Shown: piece by piece, positions 11,300 through 22,960 of the stretch | How the letters are laid out: every line of letters begins with the position of its first letter | Numbering within the stretch: the first letter of the stretch is position 1 | Assembly (NCBI GenBank): GCA_012845835.1 | Contig: JABAKD010000006.1 | Coordinates: 8,836,205 to 8,900,204 of the forward strand | Length of the DNA stretch: 64,000 bases | DNA from: Undaria pinnatifida | Taxonomy: Eukaryota; Sar; Phaeophyceae; Laminariales; Alariaceae | Reading direction: 5' to 3' | Notes under the pieces: model-generated | Database searches by the model: none | What the model saw: only the letters and a program-made list of their open reading frames with translations | What the model was told of the DNA's origin: nothing | Made by a program: the position numbers and the translations under genes

Positions 11300-12215
11300 T
11301 GCGTTCCAGAGTAGAGGGGAACCATAGGGTGAGATATACCTCGAGGAGGGCTGCTGCTTACTTTGTTCGAAGATGCACGGATCGGATCGGAATGGCGATC
11401 GATTGCATCCATCCCTGAATGCCTATTTTTATACTTCGTACTGAAACCTCGACCTTATCACCAATCGACTCGAGTGTCTCGGTGCGACCTTTTCGCAGGT
11501 GTCTCGGCTGGCACGACCCAGTGTGTAGCATGTCCACCTGACCTCCAATTGACCAAAGCGTCGGTGCGACGTTACCATACCGACAAAAAATTTACTCTTA
11601 AGAAACGGTGCGCGATCTCCCCGTCACTAGAAGTTTCGTTCGGGTTTTAGCACTAACACAGAACAGCTGACTTGCCACGAGGTAGTGTCGCGCCCCACGA
11701 TCAACTATAATTGAATATTGCTGTGGCTCGGTCCATTCAACGGGTCGTACGCTGTACATCTAGCCGTAGAGCCACGAGCAAGCAACTAGGAACAGTGCTG
11801 TTGTGTACCATCTGTGTATACAGTGGCTCGTGCCGGCAGTTCTTGCCTCTCGCGGACTGTCTGAAGTAAGTCAACAGTCGCACCACGCACGCACGACGGA
11901 TGTATCTCCAGCTAACAGGTTATGAGCCTCGAATCGCATCAAGTATAGAACCGTCACTCATGAGGAAATATGGAGTCCGCAGTGAGCTAGATCTACCAAG
12001 GTGATGCCGTCTACGTGGCTTATAGCATCTGCGGGTATCCAGACATATCCACAAGAGGCTACTGTTGATGTGTAGGCATATATTGGTACTTGAACCTTAA
12101 CATGTATCTCACATGCAGACCCACGAACGTCCCGACTTTAGAGCATATGCTATCGCTGGACGCGCGCCACGAAAGAGGTGTACCTTTGTTTTGGCTGAAA
12201 TGTTTCATGAAGGGC
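11300..12215. other. Intergenic, nothing recognised
   Basis: The frame at 11363-11650 has no recognisable motif. I see no RNA gene or repeat. Confidence 0.35.
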
Positions 12216-12432
12216 TATGCTCGCCTTAACCCAAAATCGTCGGAAACAGGCCATTTTTATTCATTTATTATCGTTGTATACCTAGGCCATGGGATTTTTC
12301 ATCCGCGATAAAACAGTTTTTAGTTTTTTTTGTCCAAAAACAGTTCTTGAGTTAAGAACGACATGTCTTAAGGTCCTAAAGCGAGGAACCTCAGAAGAAA
12401 ATTGGTGCATGCACCTCTATCGTAGCACGATT
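12215..12432 (+). mobile_element. GCGTGCTACGATAGAGGT family, copy
   Basis: It shares CCTTAACCCAAAATCGTCGG, a CCTAGGCCATGGGATTTTTC stretch and the terminus CACCTCTATCGTAGCACG with the copies at 37612, 38441 and 38943. The left terminus is missing. Confidence 0.55.
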
Positions 12433-12439
12433 CGCTGGC

Positions 12440-13930
12440 AATGCTCGTTGGAGTTACTGTGCGTTCATGGCTCGGCATGCTACCAGCGACACCAACCCAG
12501 CCGCTTCGCGTCGCGGGCTTCCCTTGCCGTCCGTGCAGCTGCGTGGGACCAGCCCTTCTGGGAGCCAGGTCTGTCGACCCAAAACTGGAGAATGGCGGTG
12601 TCTTCAGCCGCTTAGAAAGAGCGACCCGGGTCTAGCGACCCAAGCAAGGAAACGTCCGGTGATTTCACCCGCCTACAAAGCAGGTATCATCATGCCGCGC
12701 GCACCCCCGTGTGTCACACGGGACACAGCTCCTACCCCAGCACCCGGGGCTTTTGCGTGTGGGCCATGCCGTAATCGCCATTTTCCTTTCTAAACCATCT
12801 GAAGTTCCGAACGGGTTACTCGTAATCATCGCTTGAAGGGACCGCCAGAAATTCGTCAACACAAGGGGTTTCCTCCAGGCTGGCGGGGTTGTCTACACGG
12901 CGTTTCACAGGATCCCTGCAAAACATCAACGAAAGGGATTGCCGAACAAATGCCTTTTGGAATCACTATAATACCGTCCCTTTGCAACTGCTGAAGCCTC
13001 CGGAGGTTTCGCGGCAACGGCAAAGAGGGGTCGCAGGGGAGGTGTTTGGACGAGGACGAGAACCGTTTCTTGGATCGATGAAACATCATAATCTGGATCA
13101 CCAGAAGGATATCCACATCGATCGTCTGGGCTTACACAAATATTTCGGCGTGATGTTTTTTGTCGCAACTCCACGGTCATTGTACGGGGCGGGCGGGGAC
13201 GTCGCAGCGCGCTAGTTGGCTCTACGCGGTGGCCTGCTAGTTGGTTCCAATTCGCTCTCAAGGACTTGACCGTTGATGTCTTGGCCAACGAAAAGACATT
13301 TGCAATAAACGTTGTGCTTATTGCTTGAGGTAGCGCGGTATTCTGCTGGATTCCGCGGTATTCGATCGATGGAATTTTCCTGCGGGATGCCACGCCAGAA
13401 TCTCTACGCGAATCCCACGAGACTCAACGACAGTTCCACACTGGAGTTCTCATGGGATCCCACGGCATCAACCTGGATCCTTATAGAAGGCACAGCGTGC
13501 ATCTATACAATAGCTCGTGTAACTTCAACAGCTGGCAGCACTGTGCGTTGAACCTTGAACGCTGATCCTTGCTTTAGGCACCGCCGGATCCCGCGCCACG
13601 TATCGCTCCGAAGGTTCTCACCTCGCTGTGCCTTGAGTTCGAGTAGAGCATTGGAGGATTTGGTAGGTCTTCGGAGAAGCAGAAGCTGTCAGATGTCTAG
13701 TATATTGGGATCGCTATATACCGAGTAACGAGGTCGGAAAACGAGGTACCATGTGAGTTCTGGTCGACAAGTACGCACATCCGAGGGTTGGCGTGTGGCT
13801 GGTGAGCCTATCGTTTCACACGTGGACAGATGGTATGACTTTGTCTTCCTTCTTTGGGGTGGTATTGAGCCGACCCCGGGTATAAGCGTCTCGTCCACTG
13901 ACGAAGGCTAACGTGGGGAGGGGCACCGCC
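12440..13930. other. Uncharacterised; overlapping open frames on both strands at 12.9-13.4 kb
   Basis: A minus-strand frame of 155 codons (12926-13393) and a plus-strand frame of 108 codons (12889-13215) overlap. Neither shows a recognisable domain. The area has balanced GC and could include remnants of a coding element, but I cannot assign one. Confidence 0.25.
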
Positions 13931-13939
13931 ATCTTCATA

Positions 13940-14140
13940 GCGCGGTCTAAGCCACTCGCCCGAGTGACATTGTAACGCATGGACAAAAATACTTCATAGC
14001 TAAATGTTTTGGTGCGGCGTGTAGCTTTTTATTCCGTTGAGGATTAATATAGCGAATTATAACCGCACTTAAGCTTATAATCCCCCGCAAAAGGAATGGC
14101 GGGGTCACTCGCGCGAGTGACCCTGAGCCACTGCAAAGGA
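13940..14140 (-). mobile_element. CGCG-palindrome element, copy 4 (inverted)
   Basis: The left end is TAAGCCACTCGCCCGAGTGAC and the right end has the perfect palindrome TCACTCGCGCGAGTGA at 14105-14120, then CCTGAGCCACTGC. It is about 200 bp long and matches copy 3 in orientation and layout, with GGTGCGGCGTGTAGC inside. Confidence 0.6.
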
Positions 14141-14149
14141 AGCCCCCAA

Positions 14150-16000
14150 AAGTGAGCCCCCACGGTAGCCTGGGCCCACTATGGGTTTCCACGCCCTATC
14201 GAAAGGACTTTCCAGCGGGCAAGACCCATTCCGTTTACCTTTGCTGCGGATAGAGGGCTTCCTAAAGCCCAATCCCTGCCTGTTTAACAAACCCTCTTCG
14301 TATAGCTCGTATCGACGTACATGGACTGTACCCACGCGTCACAATACCACTTTCGGGCGTGCGGCGCTGCAACAACCCCCGCTGCCCAACAACATAGCTA
14401 TAATTGGTGCATGACGGGCATCTCGGTCGCGTCCCGGTAACATCGTGCACCATCTCCCTCCCCTCCTCGATGCCTTGTTGTTGCAACACTCTTCTAGTCG
14501 ACGCGTGTGGGAATCGGCGCCGAGTGGGCCTTTGGACAACCGGTCTCTAATCTCCCCTTATTTGGCAGGTAAGTCCGCCTTTCCCGCTCCTTTGTCCGTT
14601 ACTGACGAATAAGTTCCTCCCCCACTCTTGGGTGTCGCGGCCTTTCCCAGCCCACCAGTCAGCCAAGCCCCCGCCATTTATGGTAGCAAGATGCCATACA
14701 TTCGTCCTGCCACCACCTCGCTCGTCCCCTCACCTCTCTTGCGCGTTTCCCAGAGCTCGGAGCCTTGTGTTCAAGCATATCCAAGTTCAAGATCAAAATA
14801 CCCCAGACCTTAGAGTCCAAGTCCTGTTCTATCCTCGGTACTCCCATCTCCCCATCTTCTGGTTTGGCCAACTTGCAGCGAGAGGAGGAGGCGACTCGGG
14901 TCATCGAGCAGGCCAGGATCTTTGTGAGGCTGGTGTCACCCTGCTCCTTGTCTCGACTTCGATACCAGAGGGTCGAGCTTTTCCCGAGCTGACTGCTCAG
15001 CGGGCCAGAAATGTCAGAATCCCTTGGGTGTTCCAGTCGTTACCGTGAGCAGCGTGGGTTGATTAACGAGGCACCAAGCGTGCTGGGGGCGATAAATCAG
15101 TAAACACATATTATGTGTGACAGCTTGGCATGATTGGCCGGGGAATGCCGTGCGACAATTCGAAAGATGTCACGCACACACCTTCGAAGCAATTTCCGGG
15201 CCAATTTTCTCTACGAGAGGGAGACGGTATAACCATCCAATAATAGGCTAGGAGAAACTCGGGGCAGAAGTCGTATCAGGGAGTGTGTTGTCTTGTGAAA
15301 GAGTCGTGGTGCCGGAAGGTGAGAAGGAAGAGACGTAGGGGTACCAGCTTCGCTTGGAGGCAGCACCGGTTCTTCTTTGTGGATTTCTTATTACTAACAT
15401 TGAGCTATGAGAAGCTCGAGGAGACAGGAAAGTAGAAGGAGGAGTAGGAGGAATGAGAGCATGGGGGTGGGGTGAGGCTCACAGAGTTCGCTTAGCCCCA
15501 GCATTGCTGCTGTGCTCTCTTCTGGACCTTTCCTATGGAACGTACAAGGAACGTTCTCCTGGATGTTCTATGTTCCCATGAGTGCTTAAAGCGCTTACTT
15601 CTATCTATCTTGTCCAGAGGAAGAACGTTCCATTACCGAGAACGCTCTTGTGGTATAAGCTAGCTAGATTCTACGGGTTATCCGCTCCACTCAGAATATT
15701 CCGTTTAAGAGAATCTTCTTGTGGCCAATAGACTAAACTCTGCGGGCTATCTTACCGAATCTATTGTCAGCTGTACTGACAACCTATTACATGAGCCCAC
15801 CCTGAATAGTCATATATGCAGATCATCTTGCAATCAAAGGATGTCAACAAAACATCCAAAATTTTGAAGGGGATCGAAGATGCGGCTATTCGAAACAAAC
15901 GAAAATGAGGCTATATATTTCCCCACACCTCGTAATAATGAGGCTTAAACGTCTCATTGCAAGATATACAACCCTCTGAAGGAGCTCACAACCGTGAGTG
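14150..16000. other. Uncharacterised; longer plus frame at 14632-15048
   Basis: The 138-codon plus frame overlaps an 81-codon minus frame, and a third frame at 14765-14992 also reads well. I cannot tell which, if any, is coding. An imperfect inverted pair sits at 15540-15640 (AGGAACGTTCTCCTGG against CCAGAGGAAGAACGTTCC). Confidence 0.25.
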
Positions 16001-16029
16001 CGTGCTGCACGTGTGTGCGTTTCTTTGTG

Positions 16030-16440
16030 TCCGCGCGAGTTCCCACAAGTTCCAACCAGTTCCCACGATAGCTCCTACAAGCCCCCACCAATTCCCACGT
16101 GAGTCACCCCCATCTCCCACGAGCTCCCACGAGTTAGCTTTGTTCCCGCGACTCAACCTTAAACCCCAACCCTGACCCCAACCCCACGGGATTCCGTGTG
16201 GACATCTTATTTCGAAGTATTGGTATTAATTCCCACGGAATACCATCGGTGCGTTCCCGCGGAGGGTTCCGTGGTAGATTACGCATCGATTCCAATGGGA
16301 TGGTGGGAGACTCGGCAAGAGATCCCAGACGCGATTGCACGGTATCTCGCGAAATCCCAGACGGCATGTCTTCGGGAGCCGCTGGTTTTCACATGGGAAA
16401 CCGTGGGACCTCTCGGCATCCCGCGGTATACCGGTTAGAG
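16030..16440 (+). repeat. TTCCCAC-rich minisatellite-like stretch
   Basis: GTTCCCAC(A/G)AGTTCC-type words recur from about 16038 to 16135. TCCCACGG and TCCCGCGG words continue to about 16440 without strict periodicity. No gene is recognised. Confidence 0.5.
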
Positions 16441-16582
16441 GCCCGTACCGGAGCTACCGGTAGCACAGAATTCCAATTGTACGAGGTACTGTGAAAAAAC
16501 GCGCTATGGATGGTTTTGACACATTTTGCGTGCGAGTAGAGATCTGGGCCCAACGTAAGCGCCCCTAGTTTTGGTACTACGT

Positions 16583-16672
16583 GCCCCTTAAGAGCCCCCG
16601 AACCCCTCCCTACACTAAATCCAAATAATTTTGGCCCGAAAAACGGGTTTCCATTCTAAAGGGGTTTTTACG
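16583..16672. mobile_element. TTAA-type MITE, decayed copy
   Basis: It contains CCCCGAACCCCTCCC, AACGGGTTTCCA and CTAAAGGGGTTT in the order seen in the intact element at 43416-43503, but the terminal TTAA is lost at both ends. Confidence 0.55.
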
Positions 16673-16809
16673 TGGGCATTCGGGGGCTCTTCTCAAGAAA
16701 GGCAAGTGTCGACAATAAATATTAAATAGTATTATTCGCGATCTCGACGGTTTGACAATTACATCACCATCGTTTATTTTGTTGCCCCCCCTGCTCGTAG
16801 GGACGATAT

Positions 16810-16893
16810 TGTTAAGGAGTTAGTGGGGTATTAGTCCGTCTGACCACTTGCAAAAGGTTAACCAATAGCTTACCCGAACTAAGCCTTAGAACA
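16810..16893 (-). mobile_element. Solo LTR of the TRIM family with target duplication
   Basis: This is an 84-bp solo LTR. On the minus strand it runs from TGTTCTAAGGCTTAG to CTAACTCCTTAACA, so it begins TG and ends CA. The flanking tetranucleotide ATAT is directly repeated on both sides (16806-16809 and 16894-16897). This is the signature of recombination between the two LTRs of an integrated retrotransposon. Confidence 0.85.
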
Positions 16894-16984
16894 ATATCAC
16901 TAGGGCTCTCCACCTACACGGCCACCACCGCGAGCGGTACTATTGTTGAGACACGGCCTCGAAAGACCTGCAATTACTACGTCT

Positions 16985-17065
16985 CTACGAAGGAAACGAA
17001 AGTGAGTACTCTCCGAGGACCTGCTCAATTGGCACACCTGCAGGGGGCACTATTTATGTGTCCCC
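16985..17065 (+). repeat. Short dispersed repeat (GTGAGTACTCTCCGAGGACC)
   Basis: AAAGTGAGTACTCTCCGAGG, CTCAATTGGCACACCTGCAG and a GGGGCACT stretch repeat the block at 6370-6445 with few differences. Confidence 0.7.
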
Positions 17066-17069
17066 ACCT

Positions 17070-18040
17070 ATAACTTCACACTACGACGAGTATACGACAG
17101 AAAGCTGGTACTATACGACTGAAAGGTGTGTGTGGCGCAGGCATGCTATTCCAGTTCCTCCACGCACTTAAGATTTATGATGGTAGGAGGGACCACGAGA
17201 AAACAAAAACGTGAAGAATGACTACATACATGAATACATATTGTGAATACACCACGTGGAATGAATGCAATATCACGATAATGAAAAATCGTACCGTATG
17301 CGTTGTATGGCGAGAGCCGTTTTGTTGTTAGTGTCGTTGCTCTCTTTTTCTAAAATCAGCGTCTTTCGTGGTCATCACAAAGGTGCTGGAGCCCTAGGAA
17401 GATCCGAAAAATCATAATGATAATAATTTCGGCCGGGAAACACCACCACGTACGCTTTTTGTCACTCAGAGCACACGAGACGACGATGAAGGCACACACG
17501 TGATTCCATTGGTATGTAATCAATGTGCAAACTGAACCAACAACATGGTCGCGGGTACCCATTCAACAACTACAGCATTATAAGAAAGTCCCCCCGGTTC
17601 CACAAGTAAAACCAACACATGGCTACTGAGTACAGCGAGAACACACACCCTGACTACAGCGCGCGGTTGCTGTCTGGAGTGTTGCGGTGTGGTGAGCTAT
17701 CATGACGGCTGGCTATCATACGATTCAATACGCGCAGCGCAATACGCATAGGAATGATATGTGCGCTGCATCTAGGCCTCGTTTTCCTATATACAACGAG
17801 CAACATCCTATCTATCTACACGGATCGTATGATTATGATGTATGCGCTATTATTCGAGTACGACTATACTCATCCACCACGTGCGCTGGGGTTTCCTGTA
17901 CAGCAAAGTACGTGGTCAGAAAAAAGTGAAAGTATCAACCCACACACCCGCCTCCACCATCCACCCTCCACTACCATATGTCCTTCAATTCTATCTCCCA
18001 ACCATCGCAGCCTACCTCACCGAAGAAAACGGAAAATGTT
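17070..18040. other. Intergenic, nothing recognised
   Basis: Only short frames are present, with no repeat family that I could match elsewhere in the window. Confidence 0.35.
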
Positions 18041-18047
18041 TTTTTTC

Positions 18048-18130
18048 TGCTGCTGCTGCTGCACTTGTTGTTGTTGTTGTTGTTGTTGTGGTGGTGGTGG
18101 TGGTGGTGGTGGTGGTGGTTGTTGTTGTGG

Positions 18131-18180
<50 letters not shown>

Positions 18181-18181
18181 G
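18048..18181 (+). repeat. Compound TGC/TTG/TGG trinucleotide microsatellite
   Basis: Runs of CTG, then GTT, GTG and GTT repeats. Translations of this stretch on either strand are homopolymers and should not be taken as genes. Confidence 0.95.
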
Positions 18182-18423
18182 GGGACCCCAATATACTGAT
18201 GATACTGACTGATAATACTGAGAATACATAATAATACTGCTGCCGAAATGTCCAAATAAATGTGTCTGAGGTTTGGGGTCTCAGGGGGAGACGCGGGGAT
18301 GGACGCGGTGGTCATCAACACGCATAGTATGTACCTTCATGTATCATTACCGGTCAGTCAGTCCCAATGTCAATGCATACTACGTACATACATGCCATAG
18401 TCTACACGTATGATACTCGTACA

Positions 18424-18837
18424 TGTTATAAAAGGCTTAGTTTGGGTGAGCTATTGGTTGACCTTTTTTTTTGCAGGTGTGGTCAAACGGACTAATAGCC
18501 CACTAATTCCTCAACAAATGGCGTCGTCGACAGACCATGGGTTTTTGGGTCTTAGGTTCGAATCCCACCATCTACAATGCATTCGTACATAATCGTAAAC
18601 TTTTCAGGCTTTCCTGATGTCTAAATCTTGAAATATAGAAAATATTCTCCTCCCCGGTATCTCCTTGGAAATGAAACCGCTTGGATATACTGCTGTATTG
18701 ACGGGTGCGCCCGTATATCCGGCCGACCTGCTATCCCGCCGTTTCAAGGGGGAAGAGTGTAGTTTGGGTACGAAATAAGCTATTATTGTATTGGTTAACC
18801 TTTTGCAAGTGGTCAAACAGACTAATACCCCACTACA
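18424..18837 (+). mobile_element. Complete TRIM (miniature LTR retrotransposon)
   Basis: The 5' LTR (18424 to about 18515) starts TGTTATAAAAGGCTTAG and ends CTAATTCCTCAACA. The 3' LTR (18758-18837) starts TGTAGTTTGGG and ends CCCACTACA. Directly after the 5' LTR and two A residues comes TGGCGTCGTCGACAG, which begins with the TGG expected of a tRNA primer-binding site. Directly before the 3' LTR is the purine tract CAAGGGGGAAGAG. A 4-bp direct repeat TACA flanks the element (18420-18423, 18838-18841). The interior has no coding capacity but holds a T-arm-like word, GGTTCGAATCCCACC. A sister copy lies at 52888-53259. It would need enzymes supplied in trans. Confidence 0.85.
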
Positions 18838-18839
18838 TA

Positions 18840-21610
18840 CACATTATATAATACTACAATAATATACTTTGTATATAAACAACGAGTACTCAATAAAATA
18901 AAAAAAATTAAAATATACCGTAGTCTATACCCACAACTACTTTTCAACTACTACAGCAGTACTTATTAATCAGCAGTTGTTAAATGCATTCACCAGGTAT
19001 TTGATTAGACTAGACTATACTCCGTATTATTTTATTATTTACTTCAAGTACGCAAGAATTTATACCACGGGTATAGGCGAAAACTATGTACCATAGGGTA
19101 TATAACACGAGTATATGCATACACACATGTTGAGGAATTAGTGGAGTTCTATCTATCTACGTTGGTTCCAATCCCGCTCGGAAACATCTAGGGACAGCAC
19201 AAAAGGGGTCCCATGGCATGTGCATGGTGCATGGGGACAAACTACTTGGAAACGGCGTGCGACGAGTGGGTATCTAGTGTATGTTTGTTTGTGTTTTTCC
19301 CTGCGGTATTCCTCAGCTCCAAAGTCACTGGAGCCTGTCTGTCCTGTGACCACGGACTTGATCATGCGAGTTAAAATGTGAGAAGAACAACAAGAAAATA
19401 ACTTTGGGAGTTCTAAAACAATTACGGCAGCATATTACACCCACTGCCCAGCAGCCAATAGCGAAATTACAGCAGCAGCAGCCGTCAATATGGTCAGGCT
19501 GGAGGTAAAAGAAGACTGGTGAAAGGGCGGGTGTGGGCAGCTTATCGGGGAACATTTTGGATGATATTCGCGATATCTTCTTTGGTTGATTCTCGCAATG
19601 AAACTCAATACAAATTGCGGGCTAGTTTCACCGGAAAACTAAAGTGTCACAGCAAAACACAACAAAAACAACAGTCCCGTTTTACTCTTAATTCCGTTTT
19701 CCATCTGCTGTGCGCCCCGATCGATCTATCGACTTCTGCGTGCCCCTCGCTGGCCACAGCCCTAACACGTACACAACCCACGCCGACGTAGCACACCAGC
19801 TCACTCCCTGTCCCGACGGCAGCCACGACCATCGACGACTGCGACCTACCCGTCTGTTCGACCAATTCGCACCGGTATACTCGGTGAGCTTGTCCACCAG
19901 AATGGCCGTCCGTTCGTCTGTCCGTTTTCGACGTGGCATGCAATATGATATATGCATGTATATGTCTGGTCTTACGAATGTAATCTCCGTGTGTGTGTTT
20001 TTCACGTCATTAGATCCTAAAAACAAACGTTTGTCAGGGGGGAAGTGTGCGCAAATAATGTTTTGTTTGTGGGGGGTGTGTGGGTGTGCGTCTTCACAAT
20101 AATTTGTGCTGTGATTAGGCTTGGTTGTTTCATTTCTTGGACACGGCATATCACGATCATGTAACGCTGAAGGGAAGCTCAGTTTCCGCGTCTTCGGTGC
20201 GTGATGTTCGCGCGCATGGTTCGGTGGGTGGTTGCGCTAACCGTGTGCCAAACCTTCCGGCGTCGTAGTCTATACCCCCAAGAAAAATCACTCGCCGGCT
20301 ACGCCACCCGAAGAGAGAGCTTGCCCCGCTGAGGGAAGCCCACGCTCATCGTTCTCGCTTGTGTTCGTTTTACCTGCGATATGTGCCCTGCGTTGTCCAC
20401 GATGTGTCTGTATGTACAGCGGCATAGAGAGTAGAATTGCGCAAGAACAACACCGATCACAACTACACAGAAATAGCCCAAAACCGAAAAATATACGATC
20501 AACGCTGAATCTGTGATGTTGCATATGGTGTGGAAAGTGACACGTATATCGTAGGAAGAAACGACGACAACGAATGAATGACAGCGAACAAACAACGGCC
20601 TCTCTTTGCCGGCGCTGCTGGACAAGCAGCAGTATGTCATCAGATATGTGCACGTTGTTCCGTCCACACTGGCTACGTCCATCACCTGTTGCAATCCTTG
20701 TGCTCTGACTCGTTCTGCGCGCGGCGCGTTTTTTTTTTATCTTTGCCATATATATATTTACAATCCTGTCCGAAAGTCTCGATATCCAATACAGCAGCAC
20801 CAAATGCCGGTAGAATGGCGGGTGGCTGGTTGTATGCCCCCTGCGTGCTTACAAGCCCGCTGTCCTCGGATCTCGATTGCTGTGGGCTGTTCACTGTTTG
20901 TCTGGGGTCTCCGTCTGTTTGTATTTTATACGATATAATAATATAGACTACATCAGTATATTGTACCCCCTGTATTACGTATCATATCAGACATGGCAAC
21001 CGACATAGTCCATGTATGTATAGACTTCGTATTCAGTTTAATTATGCACAGCATGCGGTACCAGGCCGGCCAACAAGAAACTCTTACGAATTGCAAATTA
21101 AAAATACGAGTTCGAGTATGATACTGCTCCGTATTTGGAGTGAGCTAGCAGATTCTTGTTGCGACACCGCTCTTGATCAAACCTTGATCATAGGCTATTA
21201 TCTAGAGTTTCGAGTGTAGCGCTCGCTGCTGAGCACGATCTTCATTTCTCAGTGGTCCATTTTTCTTCTTGCGTCCGCCCAAAAGTTAGCACCGCTTGGC
21301 TTTCTTAACGGGCATTTTCTTATTGGCGAGCCTGCTGTACTGCTGTATTCCTGCTGCTGCTGCTCCTGCTGCTGCTGTCGCCCATTGCTGCGGTACCCAC
21401 GCGAACCACCCCCCGAGGGGATACACCAGCTATAACAAAGCACACACAGAATCACTGGGGATCATGTTCTGTCACTTTCGGCAAGATGTTTGAAAAACAG
21501 GCTCTTTTTAGTGCTGATACATGCCATACTCGTATTAGAAGGCTGTGTGTCCACAGAGGTGTATTCGCCACGTGTTTTTGACGACATAGAGGACACTCTC
21601 TAGAAGTTAG
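18840..21610. other. Intergenic with unassigned frames
   Basis: A truncated TRIM LTR end (TGTTGAGGAATTAGTGG) lies near 19128. GTGACC...CATGCGAGTTAAAATG at 19345-19380 resembles 46505-46540. The minus frames at 19688-20149 and 20288-20803 (153 and 171 codons) are overlapped by frames on the other strand and match no family I know. The second includes a hydrophobic stretch in an alternative frame. CTG repeats occur at 21350-21375. Confidence 0.3.
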
Positions 21611-21613
21611 TAC

Positions 21614-21792
21614 TGTACCCAGTACTAGGGCATGACATTGCGTTGTCGAATGCACCACGATGCATTATCTCTGTGTCGTAGCTTGTGACCACAGAGCTGA
21701 TCTTTCTAGGGTGAAGAATCAGTACGGACACTGGGTGTGCTGGATGTCGACGAGTAGAAGAACGGTTTAATGTGAAGAACACACACACACAC
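21614..21792 (-). repeat. Near-identical dispersed repeat, copy A
   Basis: The block from GTACCCAGTACTAGGGCATG to the (AC)n tract is almost identical to 48010-48187, differing at only a few positions. It contains no recognised coding sequence. The high identity implies recent duplication or mobility, but no terminal repeats are evident. Confidence 0.8.
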
Positions 21793-21799
21793 TAGTACA

Positions 21800-22530
21800 T
21801 CATCGGAATACATTTAGCAGTGCTATGACAACAACGTGGTGAATACCCTGAACTACTCAGTCTAATTGGTGCGGAATGCTTGATTTTTAACAGCATATTA
21901 ACAGAAGGTACCCAAACTACTCTGATTCAGTGGTAGTGTTCTTCACATTTATCTGATTCTTCCAACCATGCATCTACATCTATCCACAGCACAAACTGCT
22001 GTGCGATGCTTCGTGCAACGACAGAGACAGACTGTAGTAAGAGCTAGAAGACCAGAGAGAGACGTGCGCTGTGGTTACCAAGTCTAAGACATCAGCACTA
22101 CAGCGGTAGCCAGTGTATTATGACAGCTAGTGTATCGCTCTGCGTTGAACGAAGCATTCATATCATTATACCAACACCCAAACGACGTTTTTGCTACAGA
22201 CAATCGTGGTCCCTCGTGAACTATTAGTGCGGTAGGTGCGCAGTGAACCGCACTAAAGTCGCACGCCGCACTATCACGAAATGTTAAAGTATCATCTGAA
22301 ACGAGGTCGTGGTGGCAATCGATTATCACCGCACTATACGGGGGACCCCTTACTAAAAGCTACCGCATTAAACTGCGGCCCGCGCCTGCAGTGCCAAAGT
22401 ACACGTGTTCTAAATCCGAGTAATTTGCCACCCAAAACATCGGTCCAGAGTTCTAAAACCATGCGCCGTTTTTTCTCTTTCTTTGGTGGTGTTTTGTTTT
22501 TTTGCCGCTTGTACATTTCAGGAGCTCGAA
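21800..22530. other. Intergenic / possible 5' region of the 22.5-kb gene
   Basis: No element was recognised. A T-rich stretch followed by CATTTCAG at 22514-22521 looks like a 3' splice site 12 bp before the ATG of the small membrane-protein gene. Confidence 0.3.
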
Positions 22531-22533
22531 ACA

Positions 22534-22689
22534 ATGGCTGCAGTATGGTTCTGGTTGGCTATCATGATTGCGGTGGTGTTCGCGATCCTCGCGGTTATTG
22601 TACACGTACACAGCGGGGGGGCACGGGAGTTCGCGGACGAAATGCGGGGGCCAAAAGCTGCGAAAGACGAAGAGGCTGCAGAAGCTTGA
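22534..22689 (+). CDS. Small single-pass membrane protein (51 aa), hypothetical
   Basis: I do not recognise the family. The frame starts ATG-GCT after ACA, a reasonable eukaryotic context, and reads MAAVWFWLAIMIAV at the N-terminus. One hydrophobic segment covers roughly residues 4-26. It is followed by HVHSGG and a charged C-terminal tail ending EEAAEA before a TGA. A likely splice acceptor (a T-rich tract, then CATTTCAG) lies 12 bp upstream, so the ATG may begin the second exon behind a 5' UTR exon. The stop is followed at once by a poly(G) tract and CAG repeats. A larger overlapping frame of 211 codons (22281-22916) reads through the poly(G) and is probably spurious. It could also be the last exon of a longer gene. 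Confidence 0.5.
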   Translation: MAAVWFWLAIMIAVVFAILAVIVHVHSGGAREFADEMRGPKAAKDEEAAEA

Positions 22690-22691
22690 TG

Positions 22692-22960
22692 ACGGGGGGG
22701 GGGGGGGGGGGGGGGCTAGAAGGGAGGGGGTGGGGTGGGTATCAGCAGCAGCAGCAGCAGCAGCAGCGAGATGGGGGGGGTGGGGGGGGGGTGCAGCAGC
22801 ATTATATGAACAGCCTGCAGGAGCCTGAGGGGGCAGCTAGGAGGGGCGGCAGCAGCAGCAGCAGCAGCAGCCGTAGCAGCAGCAACAGCAAGATCTGGAA
22901 GACTGCAGTAGCCTGAGGATGAGTCTCGAAGGGGGAGTGCAGCAGCAGCAGCAGCATCGG
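22692..22960 (+). repeat. Poly(G) and CAG-repeat block
   Basis: A G tract at 22695-22716, CAG repeats at 22743-22768, further G tracts, then imperfect CAG runs at 22850-22895 and 22938-22958. Translated frames here are low complexity. Confidence 0.9.

Noticed and set aside
17754-18321. Long frames (116-152 codons) on both strands
   Set aside because: They translate a trinucleotide microsatellite into Cys, Gly, Val, Asn or Gln homopolymers.
22281-22916. 211-codon plus frame
   Set aside because: It reads through poly(G) and CAG tracts; the 51-codon frame in another register is better supported.
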